From the NCBI GenBank assembly GCA_963666945.2, contig CAXXRT010000039.1, positions 1 to 54,780 of the forward strand: 54,780 bases of DNA. The letters run 5' to 3'. The notes under the pieces are model-generated. The model was not told the DNA's origin and ran no database searches. It saw only the letters and a list, made by a program, of their open reading frames with translations. Position numbers and translations under genes: made by a program. Positions 8,963 to 16,787 of this stretch are shown piece after piece (within the stretch, counting starts at the first letter, position 1; every line of letters begins with the position of its first letter). The DNA is from G963666945 sp963666945. Lineage in GTDB: Bacteria; Bacteroidota; Bacteroidia; Bacteroidales; Marinifilaceae.

Positions 8963-10645
8963 TTAATTAAGCCTTCGTGCGTATCTTTTTTTTCGCATAG
9001 TAATCCATATAAAACCTAATATCCATACAAGTATTAATGGTAGCAGAATATTTACTATTTGCCATTTTGTTTTTTCCTGTTTAAGAATTGTTTTATTTAA
9101 CAGGCTAAGTTTAAATTCTCTTTTCCTAAGCTCCATCCATCCCTGCTCATCGCACAGGTAGTTTATTGCGTTCAAAATAAAAGCTTTATTGCCGAAAGTC
9201 TGACCTGTATACCTATCGTATCCAAGAGGTATTACCTGCATATTATCACCACTTCCCTGCATATTGTTTTTAATGATATCCCCATCGGATATTACAATCA
9301 TTTTTGTAGCAGGACTCTTTTGTTTAAAAGAAATATTATTGTTTTCAGGAAGATTTCTGTACCTAAATATAGAGGTGAAATTTCCGGAAAGAAGAAGCCC
9401 CAGTATTTTATGCTTTTGATTGAAAACTTCCGGAGTCATCTTTTCTTCAATTATCTTCATGCTTACCCTGCAAGGAACTTTTACCAGTCGTGTGTATTCA
9501 GAAGAGCGCAGAAGTACTTCTTTTTTTATCTCAGGGTTTTCCCCCACCGTATCTATTGAGTTTGTAAAATCGAATCTTACTGGGTTTATATTTTTGCCTA
9601 TAGGATGAGAATTCCCGGGAACAACCAAAGGGGAATAATACCAGGGAGCAGGACTGAATTTGGGAGCCTCACCCGGGAGGGAAGTCTTTACGGGAATAAG
9701 GGCAGACCTTCCGTCGAGTATAAGGTTATCATTAATTCTGGCCCCGTAGTGAAACAGCATATCCTCAAGATTCAAAGGACGGTACATAGCCAGTATGTTT
9801 TCCTTGTATCTAATACTATCTAAGTGTGCATCAACCTGATCTATAAGCCACAGGATTTTTCCCCCATGCATTACATATTGGTCGATAACATATTTATCCT
9901 CTTCCGGGAAGTCTTTCCGAGGTTTTGCAATTACTATAGCAGAATACCTGTTAATATCTTTTTGAATGTCGGAACATTCAGTCCTTTCCACGTGGTAGAA
10001 ATTAGAAAGAGTATAGCCAATATCGGCAGTCTCCTGTTTGCTGAGTTCCCCGTGACCGGTAAGAAAACCAATGTTCTTGAGTTCTTGTCTGCAAAGAAGA
10101 CGTATGGCACTTATTATCTCGTATTCCAGGGCCTCAATAGAATTATTGATGTTATCGTCCCCATTAAGGGACGGATTGTTTTTAAGAAGATTTATGGAGG
10201 TCTCGGTCTTATTATCCCAAAGAATAACTCCCGGAAAGATTAGTTGTTGCGACAGGTTTTCCTCGCTGGTCTTCCTGTTGATGCTAGTAGGCTGAATGCC
10301 CATAGCCACCAGCTTATTTACCAGATTTTTCTTTTCCTCGTTATCGGTAATTGCAGTGGGGTCAACGCAGCGGTAATAAATCTTGCCACCGGAGATACTG
10401 CCTAGTTCTTCCAATAGTTCGCAGGTTCTTTGTTTTAGCCTGTTGAAAGCAGGAGGAAGATTACCATCAAGGTATATCTCAAAGAAGACTTTTCTGTCCA
10501 GGTTCTCAATAAAACCCTGTGTATTTTCAGATAGCGTATATCTTTTATCTGAAGTAATATCAAGACGTATGTAAAAATAATTTGCCAGAATTATAAATAT
10601 AATGGCAAAAGCAAATAGTGATAATGATTTATGTTTTTTTTGCAT
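8963..10645 (-). CDS. gldG: Gliding-motility-associated ABC transporter substrate-binding protein GldG
   Basis: This 560-residue protein has an N-terminal membrane anchor (about residues 9-27), a large periplasmic region of the ABC_transp_aux type, and a C-terminal membrane helix (about residues 530-550) followed by a short basic tail. NIGFLTGHGEL and KILWLIDQVDAHLDS are typical. Its start codon overlaps the stop of gldF by one base (TAATG), so the two are translationally coupled. In Flavobacteriia GldG works with GldF and the ATPase GldA in gliding and linked type IX secretion; gldA is not in this window. Confidence 0.92.
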   Translation of the reverse strand: MQKKHKSLSLFAFAIIFIILANYFYIRLDITSDKRYTLSENTQGFIENLDRKVFFEIYLDGNLPPAFNRLKQRTCELLEELGSISGGKIYYRCVDPTAITDNEEKKNLVNKLVAMGIQPTSINRKTSEENLSQQLIFPGVILWDNKTETSINLLKNNPSLNGDDNINNSIEALEYEIISAIRLLCRQELKNIGFLTGHGELSKQETADIGYTLSNFYHVERTECSDIQKDINRYSAIVIAKPRKDFPEEDKYVIDQYVMHGGKILWLIDQVDAHLDSIRYKENILAMYRPLNLEDMLFHYGARINDNLILDGRSALIPVKTSLPGEAPKFSPAPWYYSPLVVPGNSHPIGKNINPVRFDFTNSIDTVGENPEIKKEVLLRSSEYTRLVKVPCRVSMKIIEEKMTPEVFNQKHKILGLLLSGNFTSIFRYRNLPENNNISFKQKSPATKMIVISDGDIIKNNMQGSGDNMQVIPLGYDRYTGQTFGNKAFILNAINYLCDEQGWMELRKREFKLSLLNKTILKQEKTKWQIVNILLPLILVWILGFIWITMRKKRYARRLN

Positions 10646-11373
10646 TACAATCTTTTACCTATGTTTTTATTAGTAAGAAAGATAAATATAGCCGATACCA
10701 TGACAAACCAGCTTATGTCCCTTGAGTCGATTATTCCCCTCGCCATGGGGGTGTAATGACTGCCGATTCCCATATACGATATTTCATTTTCCCAGTCTGC
10801 CAATGAGGGGAGTGTTGAGATAAAATCCATACCTGTATACATCAAAAAGCAAAGAGTCATACCCGTAATAAAGGAAACTATCTGGTTGTTTGTGATAGAA
10901 CTGGCAAAAAGACTTACAGCTATATAAATAGCCGATAGAAATATTAGCGCTATGTACGAACCCCATACCAGTCCGGTATCTATACTTCCGGCAGGACTGG
11001 AAAGACTGTAGACCGAATACACGTAAATGAGAGTGGGCAAAAGACTCATCACCACCATTATAAATGCCGCAAGATATTTAGAAAGCACAATCTTAATGTT
11101 GGAAACGGGTCTGGTAAGCAACAAGTCCAGGGTTCCACTTTTCTTTTCTTCCGAAAAAAGCTTCATGCAAATTGCAGGGATCAGGAAAAGATATAGTTGG
11201 GGTGCAATGTTAAAAAAAGGAGAGAGGTCGGCATATCCGCTCTCAATTATGTTGCTTCCACCAGGTATAAGCCATAAAAACATTCCCGTACTAACAAGAA
11301 AGACGCTGATAACAACATATCCGGCAAGGGAACTAAAAAAACTGCTTATTTCTCTTTTTACAAGATTTACCAT
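10645..11373 (-). CDS. gldF: Gliding-motility-associated ABC transporter permease GldF
   Basis: This 242-residue ABC-2 type permease has about six membrane segments. The first is AGYVVISVFLVSTGMFLWLI, and KKSGTLDLLLTRPVSN is the cytoplasmic loop typical of ABC-2 permeases. It overlaps gldG by one base and starts 9 bp downstream of lpxB, so lpxB-gldF-gldG probably form one transcript. The ATP-hydrolysing partner (GldA) must be encoded elsewhere. Confidence 0.92.
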   Translation of the reverse strand: MVNLVKREISSFFSSLAGYVVISVFLVSTGMFLWLIPGGSNIIESGYADLSPFFNIAPQLYLFLIPAICMKLFSEEKKSGTLDLLLTRPVSNIKIVLSKYLAAFIMVVMSLLPTLIYVYSVYSLSSPAGSIDTGLVWGSYIALIFLSAIYIAVSLFASSITNNQIVSFITGMTLCFLMYTGMDFISTLPSLADWENEISYMGIGSHYTPMARGIIDSRDISWFVMVSAIFIFLTNKNIGKRL

Positions 11374-11382
11374 ACTGATAGA

Positions 11383-12519
11383 TTAGTTTTTTAATTTTTT
11401 AAGATCCTGTACCATGCGCTCTGCAAATCTTCCGGATGCTCCCGCATTGCCCAGACGCAGTCTTAAATCGTCAAAGTCTTGTAGCATCTTGTTTCTGTAT
11501 TCTTTGTTGTTAAGAATCCTTTCCAGTTCCGCCTCAATAGTGTCTTTATTCATCATATGCTGAATAAGTTCCTTAACAACCTCACGGTTCATAATAATAT
11601 TAACCAGAGAAATGTATTTGATGTTAAGTATAGGCCAGAATAATTTAAAGCCAATCTTCCCACCACCTGTACGGTAGCAAACAACCTCAGGGGTGTTTAT
11701 AATAGCAGTCTCAAGGGTTGCTGTTCCACTTGTGACTAGGGCAGCCTCTGCGTGATGTATTAACTGGTAGGTCTGGTTAAAGACTATCTTAACATTGTAT
11801 CCGTTGATGTATTGCTTATAGTCCTCGGGAGTCATGGAAGGAGCCCCGGCAATCACAAACTGGTAGTCAGGGAAAGAATCCATAATATTAAGCATCTCAG
11901 GAAGAATATACTTTAATTCCTGCTTTCTACTACCCGACAACAGGGCTATTATTGGCTTTTTATCCAGCTTGTTCTTTTTTATAAAAATATCGTATTCCTG
12001 ATTGCGGTCTATTGTGTTTTCAATGGCATCAACCAGTGGGTTACCGCCGTAGAAAACAGGGTAATTGAATTGTTTGTAGAAATCTGTCTCGAAAGGGAAG
12101 ATGGTGTACATCTTGTCAACATATTTTTTAATTGATTTTATTCTCCATTTCTTCCATGCCCATATCTTTGGAGAGATATAATAAAAAACTTTTAATCCCA
12201 TCTGTTTTGCGAACTTAGCAATCTTGAGGTTAAAGCCCGGATAGTCAACAAGGATAACAACATCTGGTTGCCATTCCTTAATATCTTCTTTAAAAAGATC
12301 GAGATTAGCCTTAATTTTCCCCAGGTTCATAAGCACCTCTCTGAAGCCCATCACGGCAGTTTCCTTATAATGCTTTACAATGTAGCCCCCCGCTCTCATC
12401 ATCATGTCCCCGCCGTGGCAACGAAAGTTTGCATGTTCGTCATTCTTTTTTATCTCTTTCATCAGGTTCGCCGCATGCATGTCACCAGATGCTTCCCCTG
12501 CAATTATATAGTATCTCAT
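11383..12519 (-). CDS. lpxB: Lipid-A-disaccharide synthase
   Basis: This 378-residue GT19 glycosyltransferase condenses UDP-2,3-diacylglucosamine with lipid X to make the lipid A disaccharide at the inner membrane. MRYYIIAGEASGDMHAANLM at the N-terminus is the family signature. VDYPGFNLKIAK, YYISPKIWAWKKWRIK and VTSGTATLETAI follow in the usual order. It heads the lpxB-gldF-gldG cluster. Confidence 0.96.
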   Translation of the reverse strand: MRYYIIAGEASGDMHAANLMKEIKKNDEHANFRCHGGDMMMRAGGYIVKHYKETAVMGFREVLMNLGKIKANLDLFKEDIKEWQPDVVILVDYPGFNLKIAKFAKQMGLKVFYYISPKIWAWKKWRIKSIKKYVDKMYTIFPFETDFYKQFNYPVFYGGNPLVDAIENTIDRNQEYDIFIKKNKLDKKPIIALLSGSRKQELKYILPEMLNIMDSFPDYQFVIAGAPSMTPEDYKQYINGYNVKIVFNQTYQLIHHAEAALVTSGTATLETAIINTPEVVCYRTGGGKIGFKLFWPILNIKYISLVNIIMNREVVKELIQHMMNKDTIEAELERILNNKEYRNKMLQDFDDLRLRLGNAGASGRFAERMVQDLKKLKN

Positions 12520-12957
12520 ATGTTTGTATATATTTCAATTAGTCAAAATGAAGGTTAAAATAAATTTACTTTTTCAAGAAAATAATCTGTCAGCTTCATT
12601 TTTCTGCTTTTAAGTAAGATCTTTATAAAATATTTTAACTGCCTTTATTGTTTTAATAAAAGGCAATATAAATGATTTATACTGAAAAACAAAAACCATA
12701 TGGTTTAGTGCAAAATTAGGAAATATTCTGTAGTTCAACAATATTGATATTCTTTATTGGATATTATATAAATTCTTTTTAAGCAATGTTATTTGGGGGA
12801 ATTTAAGGAAACAAAAGATGAGGGCTTATTTCTTATAAATGTATTTTCTGGTGAATTAGTAAAATGTAGAGAGAAAAGAATAAAGCCAGCTGTTGTATAT
12901 TAAAAAAAAATGGTTTTTATTTGTGCCCGTTATTCAATTAATTAGCTTGTTTGCAAT
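12520..12957. other. Divergent intergenic region between lpxB and cysQ
   Basis: This AT-rich region of 438 bp lies between divergent genes and must hold the promoters of both. I see no convincing ORF, RNA gene or full -33/-7 pair. Confidence 0.4.
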
Positions 12958-13797
12958 ATGAATTTTCTTCCGAATGTAGAGGATGTGATAGAATTGGCAG
13001 AGAAAGCCGGCGCCGCAGTATATCAGGTATATAAGTCTGAAGATTTTAAGATAGAGACAAAAGAAGATAATAGTCCCTTGACAAAGGCCGATAAGTTATC
13101 GAACGAAATAATAACGGAGGGCCTAAGGGAGATCTGTCCGGATATCCCAATTTTTACAGAGGAGTCCTATAAAGAGGATTATGACAGGAGAAAAGATTGG
13201 GAATACTGTTGGTGTATAGATCCGCTAGACGGAACAAAAGAGTTCATAAACCGCAATGGTGAGTTTACCATTAATATAGCTTTACTCAAAAATTCACGAC
13301 CATTCTTTGGATTGATTCACGTTCCATGTACCAAGGAAAGTTACTATGCCGTTGCCGAATGCGGTGCTTATAAATGTGAAGATGGCGTGCTAATGCCTCT
13401 TAAATATCAAAAAAGGGAAGATGACACAATCCGTATGGTAGTTAGTCGATCTCATATCACACCAATGGAATATGAGTATAAAAATATGCTTGAGTCGTTG
13501 GGATATACTGTGGAATTAACCCAATACGGTGCAGCACTTAAGCAATGCATGATTGCAGAAGGAGTTGCAGATATATATCCAAAATACGGGAAGTGTTACG
13601 AGTGGGATACCGCAGCGGGGGACATCATTGTGAAGGAGTCCGGAGGTAGCGTGATGAATATGGATACGCTCGAAGAACTGACATATAATAAAGAAGATTT
13701 AAAAAATCCTGAGTTTATAATGTTTGCCAGAAATATCTGGAAAAAGATTAAAGCCGGGGAAGAGTACTTTTTGCCCGTAAAGGTGTGTGTGGAGTAA
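12958..13797 (+). CDS. cysQ: 3'(2'),5'-bisphosphate nucleotidase
   Basis: This 279-residue inositol-monophosphatase-superfamily enzyme dephosphorylates adenosine 3',5'-bisphosphate (PAP) to AMP, which clears a by-product of sulfate activation. Metal and phosphate motifs are visible: FTEES (about residues 66-70), WCIDPLDGTKEFINRNGEFT (about 90-109) and EWDTAAGDIIVKESGG (about 211-226). The length is slightly above the E. coli enzyme. It stands alone, followed by a small outer-membrane barrel with its own promoter. Confidence 0.92.
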   Translation: MNFLPNVEDVIELAEKAGAAVYQVYKSEDFKIETKEDNSPLTKADKLSNEIITEGLREICPDIPIFTEESYKEDYDRRKDWEYCWCIDPLDGTKEFINRNGEFTINIALLKNSRPFFGLIHVPCTKESYYAVAECGAYKCEDGVLMPLKYQKREDDTIRMVVSRSHITPMEYEYKNMLESLGYTVELTQYGAALKQCMIAEGVADIYPKYGKCYEWDTAAGDIIVKESGGSVMNMDTLEELTYNKEDLKNPEFIMFARNIWKKIKAGEEYFLPVKVCVE

Positions 13798-13866
13798 TAT
13801 TCTTTATTACTAATCGGGGCTGTTGGCAAGTAATATAAACTTCGATTGCTTCTTTATAATAATTAT

Positions 13867-13897
13867 TTTGTTTTATTGGTGTTAATTTGTATTTTTG
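13867..13897 (+). promoter_or_regulatory. Bacteroidota-type promoter for the small barrel protein
   Basis: TTTG at 13867-13870 is followed after 19 bp by TATTTTTG at 13890-13897. This matches the sigma-ABfr consensus (TTTG, 19-21 bp, TAnnTTTG) and lies about 80 bp before the start codon. Confidence 0.7.
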
Positions 13898-13976
13898 TGT
13901 TACTAGTATTTATTATTATAAATAGCGAATACTAGGAGGTTGCTACTTAATACATTACTAACTTAATAAAATTAAA

Positions 13977-14504
13977 ATGAAAAAAGCATTATTTGTAATT
14001 ATCTTTATTCTTTCAATAGGTACAGTATTCTCACAAACAGAAAAGGGGAAAGGTTTTTTCGCAGGTTCAACTTCATTGAACTATGTTAATACCAAATTGG
14101 AGTTTGGAAATGAAGAACAAGAATCTGATGTTTTCAATCTGGCATTGGAAGGAGGAACTTTTATTGCTGATAATTTTGCGTTGGCAGTATCTATAGGGGT
14201 AACGAAGCAATCTCAGGATGATTATGATGTAAGTTCTTATACTTTAATGCCAGTATTAAAATGGTATTTGAATTTAGATGGTAGTAATAAGTTGTTTTTA
14301 CAGGGAGGACTAGGATACGGTAATATGGATGTGGACGGAGAGGGTAACGGTGGAGCCGCTTATATGTTTGGTGGAGGTATAGCCTTCTTCTTAAGTAAAA
14401 GTATTGATCTTGAGATAAGTGTGGGAAGTTTGCATAATGAATTTGGAGATAAGGTTAAACAAAATTCACTGGGTGTTAATTTGGGTCTTGGAATATTCTT
14501 TTAA
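13977..14504 (+). CDS. Small outer-membrane beta-barrel protein
   Basis: This 175-residue secreted protein has a clear signal peptide (MKKALFVIIFILSIGTVFSQ). The rest alternates polar and hydrophobic residues with repeated G-x-G turns and ends in SLGVNLGLGIFF, whose final aromatic pair is typical of outer-membrane barrels. It fits the OmpW/OMP beta-barrel superfamily with about eight strands. It is flanked by its own promoter and terminator, so it is a single-gene unit. Its role is unknown. Confidence 0.75.
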   Translation: MKKALFVIIFILSIGTVFSQTEKGKGFFAGSTSLNYVNTKLEFGNEEQESDVFNLALEGGTFIADNFALAVSIGVTKQSQDDYDVSSYTLMPVLKWYLNLDGSNKLFLQGGLGYGNMDVDGEGNGGAAYMFGGGIAFFLSKSIDLEISVGSLHNEFGDKVKQNSLGVNLGLGIFF

Positions 14505-14535
14505 TAAGACAGGAATAATAATATGGATCAATAAG

Positions 14536-14573
14536 GAAACCGTCTCAAAAAATACTTTGGGACGGTTTCTTTA
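14536..14573 (+). terminator. Terminator after the small barrel gene
   Basis: GAAACCGTC (14536-14544) pairs with GACGGTTTC (14561-14569), extended by further pairs into the loop, and is followed by TTT. Confidence 0.8.
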
Positions 14574-14651
14574 TTACTCAAGATTAACAACGGTAATTCC
14601 TGCTCCTCCCTCTCCAAGGGGAGTATGATCTGAACTTTGTCCTGTACTACG
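14574..14651 (-). pseudogene. Remnant of a MutS2/Smr C-terminus
   Basis: The minus strand stays open for 25 codons and ends in HTPLGEGGAGITVVNLE plus TAA, which is the extreme C-terminus of a MutS2-type Smr domain. The plus-strand DNA over about 38 bp (from 14571) matches the end of the full mutS2 gene at 25611 with about two differences. A TGA follows immediately upstream at 14652, so only the tail exists. It lies against the barrel terminator in the otherwise empty 320-bp gap before the sigma factor. It may be a recombination scar or a remnant of a second mutS2. Confidence 0.5.
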
Positions 14652-14769
14652 TCAATTTCGTAAACAAATAACAAGAAGATTTTAAAAAATATAGAAGATA
14701 ATTATTGTCTTTAAATAATAATCAAAAGACTTAAAATTTTGATAACTTATTTTATATAATTAATAAGTG

Positions 14770-14799
14770 TTGCTAAAAATTATTTAATTTTTAACTTTG
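14770..14799 (+). promoter_or_regulatory. Promoter for the first ECF sigma factor
   Basis: GTTG (ending 14772) is followed after 19 bp by TAACTTTG at 14792-14799, a good fit to the Bacteroidota consensus, 25 bp before the sigma-factor start. The housekeeping sigma factor, rather than the ECF sigma itself, probably drives this gene. Confidence 0.7.
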
Positions 14800-14823
14800 T
14801 ATGGCAGGTAATGTGGCTTTTAT

Positions 14824-15405
14824 ATGAATGATTTTCAAAAAAAAAACATGGTTGTTAGCGGTAAAGTTGAATTAAATAAGTTATTTCAACAGTATTATCA
14901 TTCTTTGTGTTTTTTTGCCGGAAAGTATTTAAAAGATATTAATGAAGTAAAAGATACGGTTCAGGATGTCTTTGTTAATATATATGAGAAAAAAATAGTA
15001 TTTAAAGATTCAAAGTCAATAAAATCTTATTTATACAAGTCTGTCCATAACTCGTGTATGAATAAGCTCAGAAGTAACACCCTCCATATTAATGTTGAAA
15101 AGGAAATAGCAGACCAAACAGAAGAGTTCTCAAATAGTAATTATCTTAATGATAGAATTGAAACAGAGGTGTTGTTGGAGATATTCGATGCTGTTGAGTG
15201 CCTTCCCATGGAATGCCGAAAAGTTTTTAAACTAAGTTATATTTCAGGTTATGATATAGAATCTGTTGCAAGGGAATTAAATATTTCTGAACATACAGTT
15301 AGGAGTCAAAGAACAAGGGCAAAAAAAATACTACGTGCATCTTTGAAGGATGTATTTCTTCTTTCTATTTTATGGAGATCTATGGAATCTTCAAAAAAAA
15401 ATTAA
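14824..15405 (+). CDS. ECF RNA polymerase sigma factor (FecI-like)
   Basis: This 193-residue group IV sigma factor has sigma2 (about residues 20-90, with YYHSLCFFAGKYLKDINEVKD and the DVFVNIYEK core-binding helix) and sigma4 (about 115-180, MECRKVFKLSYISGYDIESV and ISEHTVRSQRTRAKKIL as the helix-turn-helix). It heads a cascade of sigma, FecR, SusC and SusD. The FecR protein 104 bp downstream probably holds it inactive until the receptor signals substrate. Confidence 0.93.
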   Translation: MNDFQKKNMVVSGKVELNKLFQQYYHSLCFFAGKYLKDINEVKDTVQDVFVNIYEKKIVFKDSKSIKSYLYKSVHNSCMNKLRSNTLHINVEKEIADQTEEFSNSNYLNDRIETEVLLEIFDAVECLPMECRKVFKLSYISGYDIESVARELNISEHTVRSQRTRAKKILRASLKDVFLLSILWRSMESSKKN

Positions 15406-15509
15406 AAAAAAACTACTTCTTTTACGCTCATCTTAATTTTTCATTTGTCTTAGTAGTAAAAGGTGCAAAATTATAGAATAACTATTGTTTGCAATAAGCT
15501 GTTAAGAAA

Positions 15510-16685
15510 ATGGAAGATAAAATAAAATACATTAGCTCTTTAATATATAAGAGCAGATTAAACGATTTAAGAACTGAGGAAAAATCTGCCCTGGATAAAT
15601 GGTTAGAAGAGTCGGAATGTAATAAGAAACTTTTTGAGAAATTGAATGGGGAGAGATTTCTAGACTCTTCTTATAATAGATATACCAATATTAAGACTGA
15701 TGGAGACTGGGAGCAGGTTCTGAGAAAAATAGACAAGCAAAAATCATTTGTTGTTTACTTGAAAAGGGCTGTTAGTTATGCAGCTGTTTTAGCTGTTATA
15801 GTCTCTTCAGTATATATTGTTTATAGATATATGCCAGAGAAAAAGCAAGGGATAGTAAAAGAGCAAAATATTATTATTCCGGGAAGTAAAAAGGCCGTAT
15901 TAACATTGGCCGATGGTCAGAAGATTCAGCTTGATGATCTGAAGGAAAAGGTTAATGCTCAACTGAAAGGTAAGGACATATCGGTGGATTCCAATATTCT
16001 TTATTATAAGGGACAAAAAAAATCTTCTTTGGCAAAGGCTGAGATTCATAAAATAACAATACCAAGGGGTGCAGAGTATTTATTGGAACTAACAGATGGT
16101 ACCAAAGTGTGGCTTAATTCTGAAACAGAGTTAAGATATCCCAGGGGTTTTGACGGGAATGAAAGAGTTGTTTATTTAAAAGGTGAAGCCTTTTTTAAAG
16201 TTAGTAAGGATAAAGCACGTCCTTTTAAGGTTGTAACAGAAAACTCTGTAACGACAGTATTGGGAACAGAATTTAATGTAAATAACTACGGAGAAAATAT
16301 GGGTGAAAGGACGACTTTAGTAGAGGGGAGTGTTTTGGTTACAAACAGAAAAACAAAAGAAAGTATAAGACTAGTACCTTCTGAGCAATCAGAAATAATC
16401 GGAAATAATATTATAAGCAGAAAAGTTGATGTTAATGATTTTGTTCTGTGGAAAGAGGGTAAGTTTTATTTTAACAAGAAAAGTCTGGAACTCATAATGG
16501 CTCAAATGGAAAGATGGTATGATATTGATGTCTTCTTTGTGGATGAAGAGTTAAAGGATTATATGTTTACAGGGGTTATTAACAAGGACTATTCAGCAAA
16601 CAGGATCTTTGAGATAATTGAAAAGACAACAAATGTGAAATTTAAAATAAAAAACAACACGGTTACAATATATAAAAAATACTAA
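15510..16685 (+). CDS. FecR-family anti-sigma regulator
   Basis: This 391-residue inner-membrane protein has a cytoplasmic N-terminal sigma-binding part, a single membrane helix at about residues 85-107 (VSYAAVLAVIVSSVYIVYRY), a periplasmic FecR domain (IPRGAEYLLELTDGTKVWLN to ERTTLVEGSVLV) and a C-terminal DUF4974 STN-like domain ending TVTIYKKY. It relays receptor occupancy from the STN domain of the adjacent SusC to the sigma factor. Confidence 0.93.
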   Translation: MEDKIKYISSLIYKSRLNDLRTEEKSALDKWLEESECNKKLFEKLNGERFLDSSYNRYTNIKTDGDWEQVLRKIDKQKSFVVYLKRAVSYAAVLAVIVSSVYIVYRYMPEKKQGIVKEQNIIIPGSKKAVLTLADGQKIQLDDLKEKVNAQLKGKDISVDSNILYYKGQKKSSLAKAEIHKITIPRGAEYLLELTDGTKVWLNSETELRYPRGFDGNERVVYLKGEAFFKVSKDKARPFKVVTENSVTTVLGTEFNVNNYGENMGERTTLVEGSVLVTNRKTKESIRLVPSEQSEIIGNNIISRKVDVNDFVLWKEGKFYFNKKSLELIMAQMERWYDIDVFFVDEELKDYMFTGVINKDYSANRIFEIIEKTTNVKFKIKNNTVTIYKKY

Positions 16686-16691
16686 AAATAA

Positions 16692-16717
16692 AACCGGCAT
16701 TTTGCAGAATGCCGGTT
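16692..16717 (+). terminator. Hairpin between fecR-type gene and susC, locus 1
   Basis: AACCGGCATT (16692-16701) pairs perfectly with AATGCCGGTT (16708-16717) around a 6-base loop, 7 bp after the fecR stop. A T-rich run (AAATTTTTATT) begins 6-7 bases later. It could end the regulatory transcript or attenuate read-through into susC. Confidence 0.7.
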
Positions 16718-16787
16718 CAGTTAAATTTTTATTCCAATAATCCTTTGCAGAGGACTATAGGAAAGGTTCAATCTTAAATACAAATTT

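Noticed and set aside
9320..10574. Several plus-strand open frames inside gldG
   Set aside because: They are antisense shadows of a well-supported gene.
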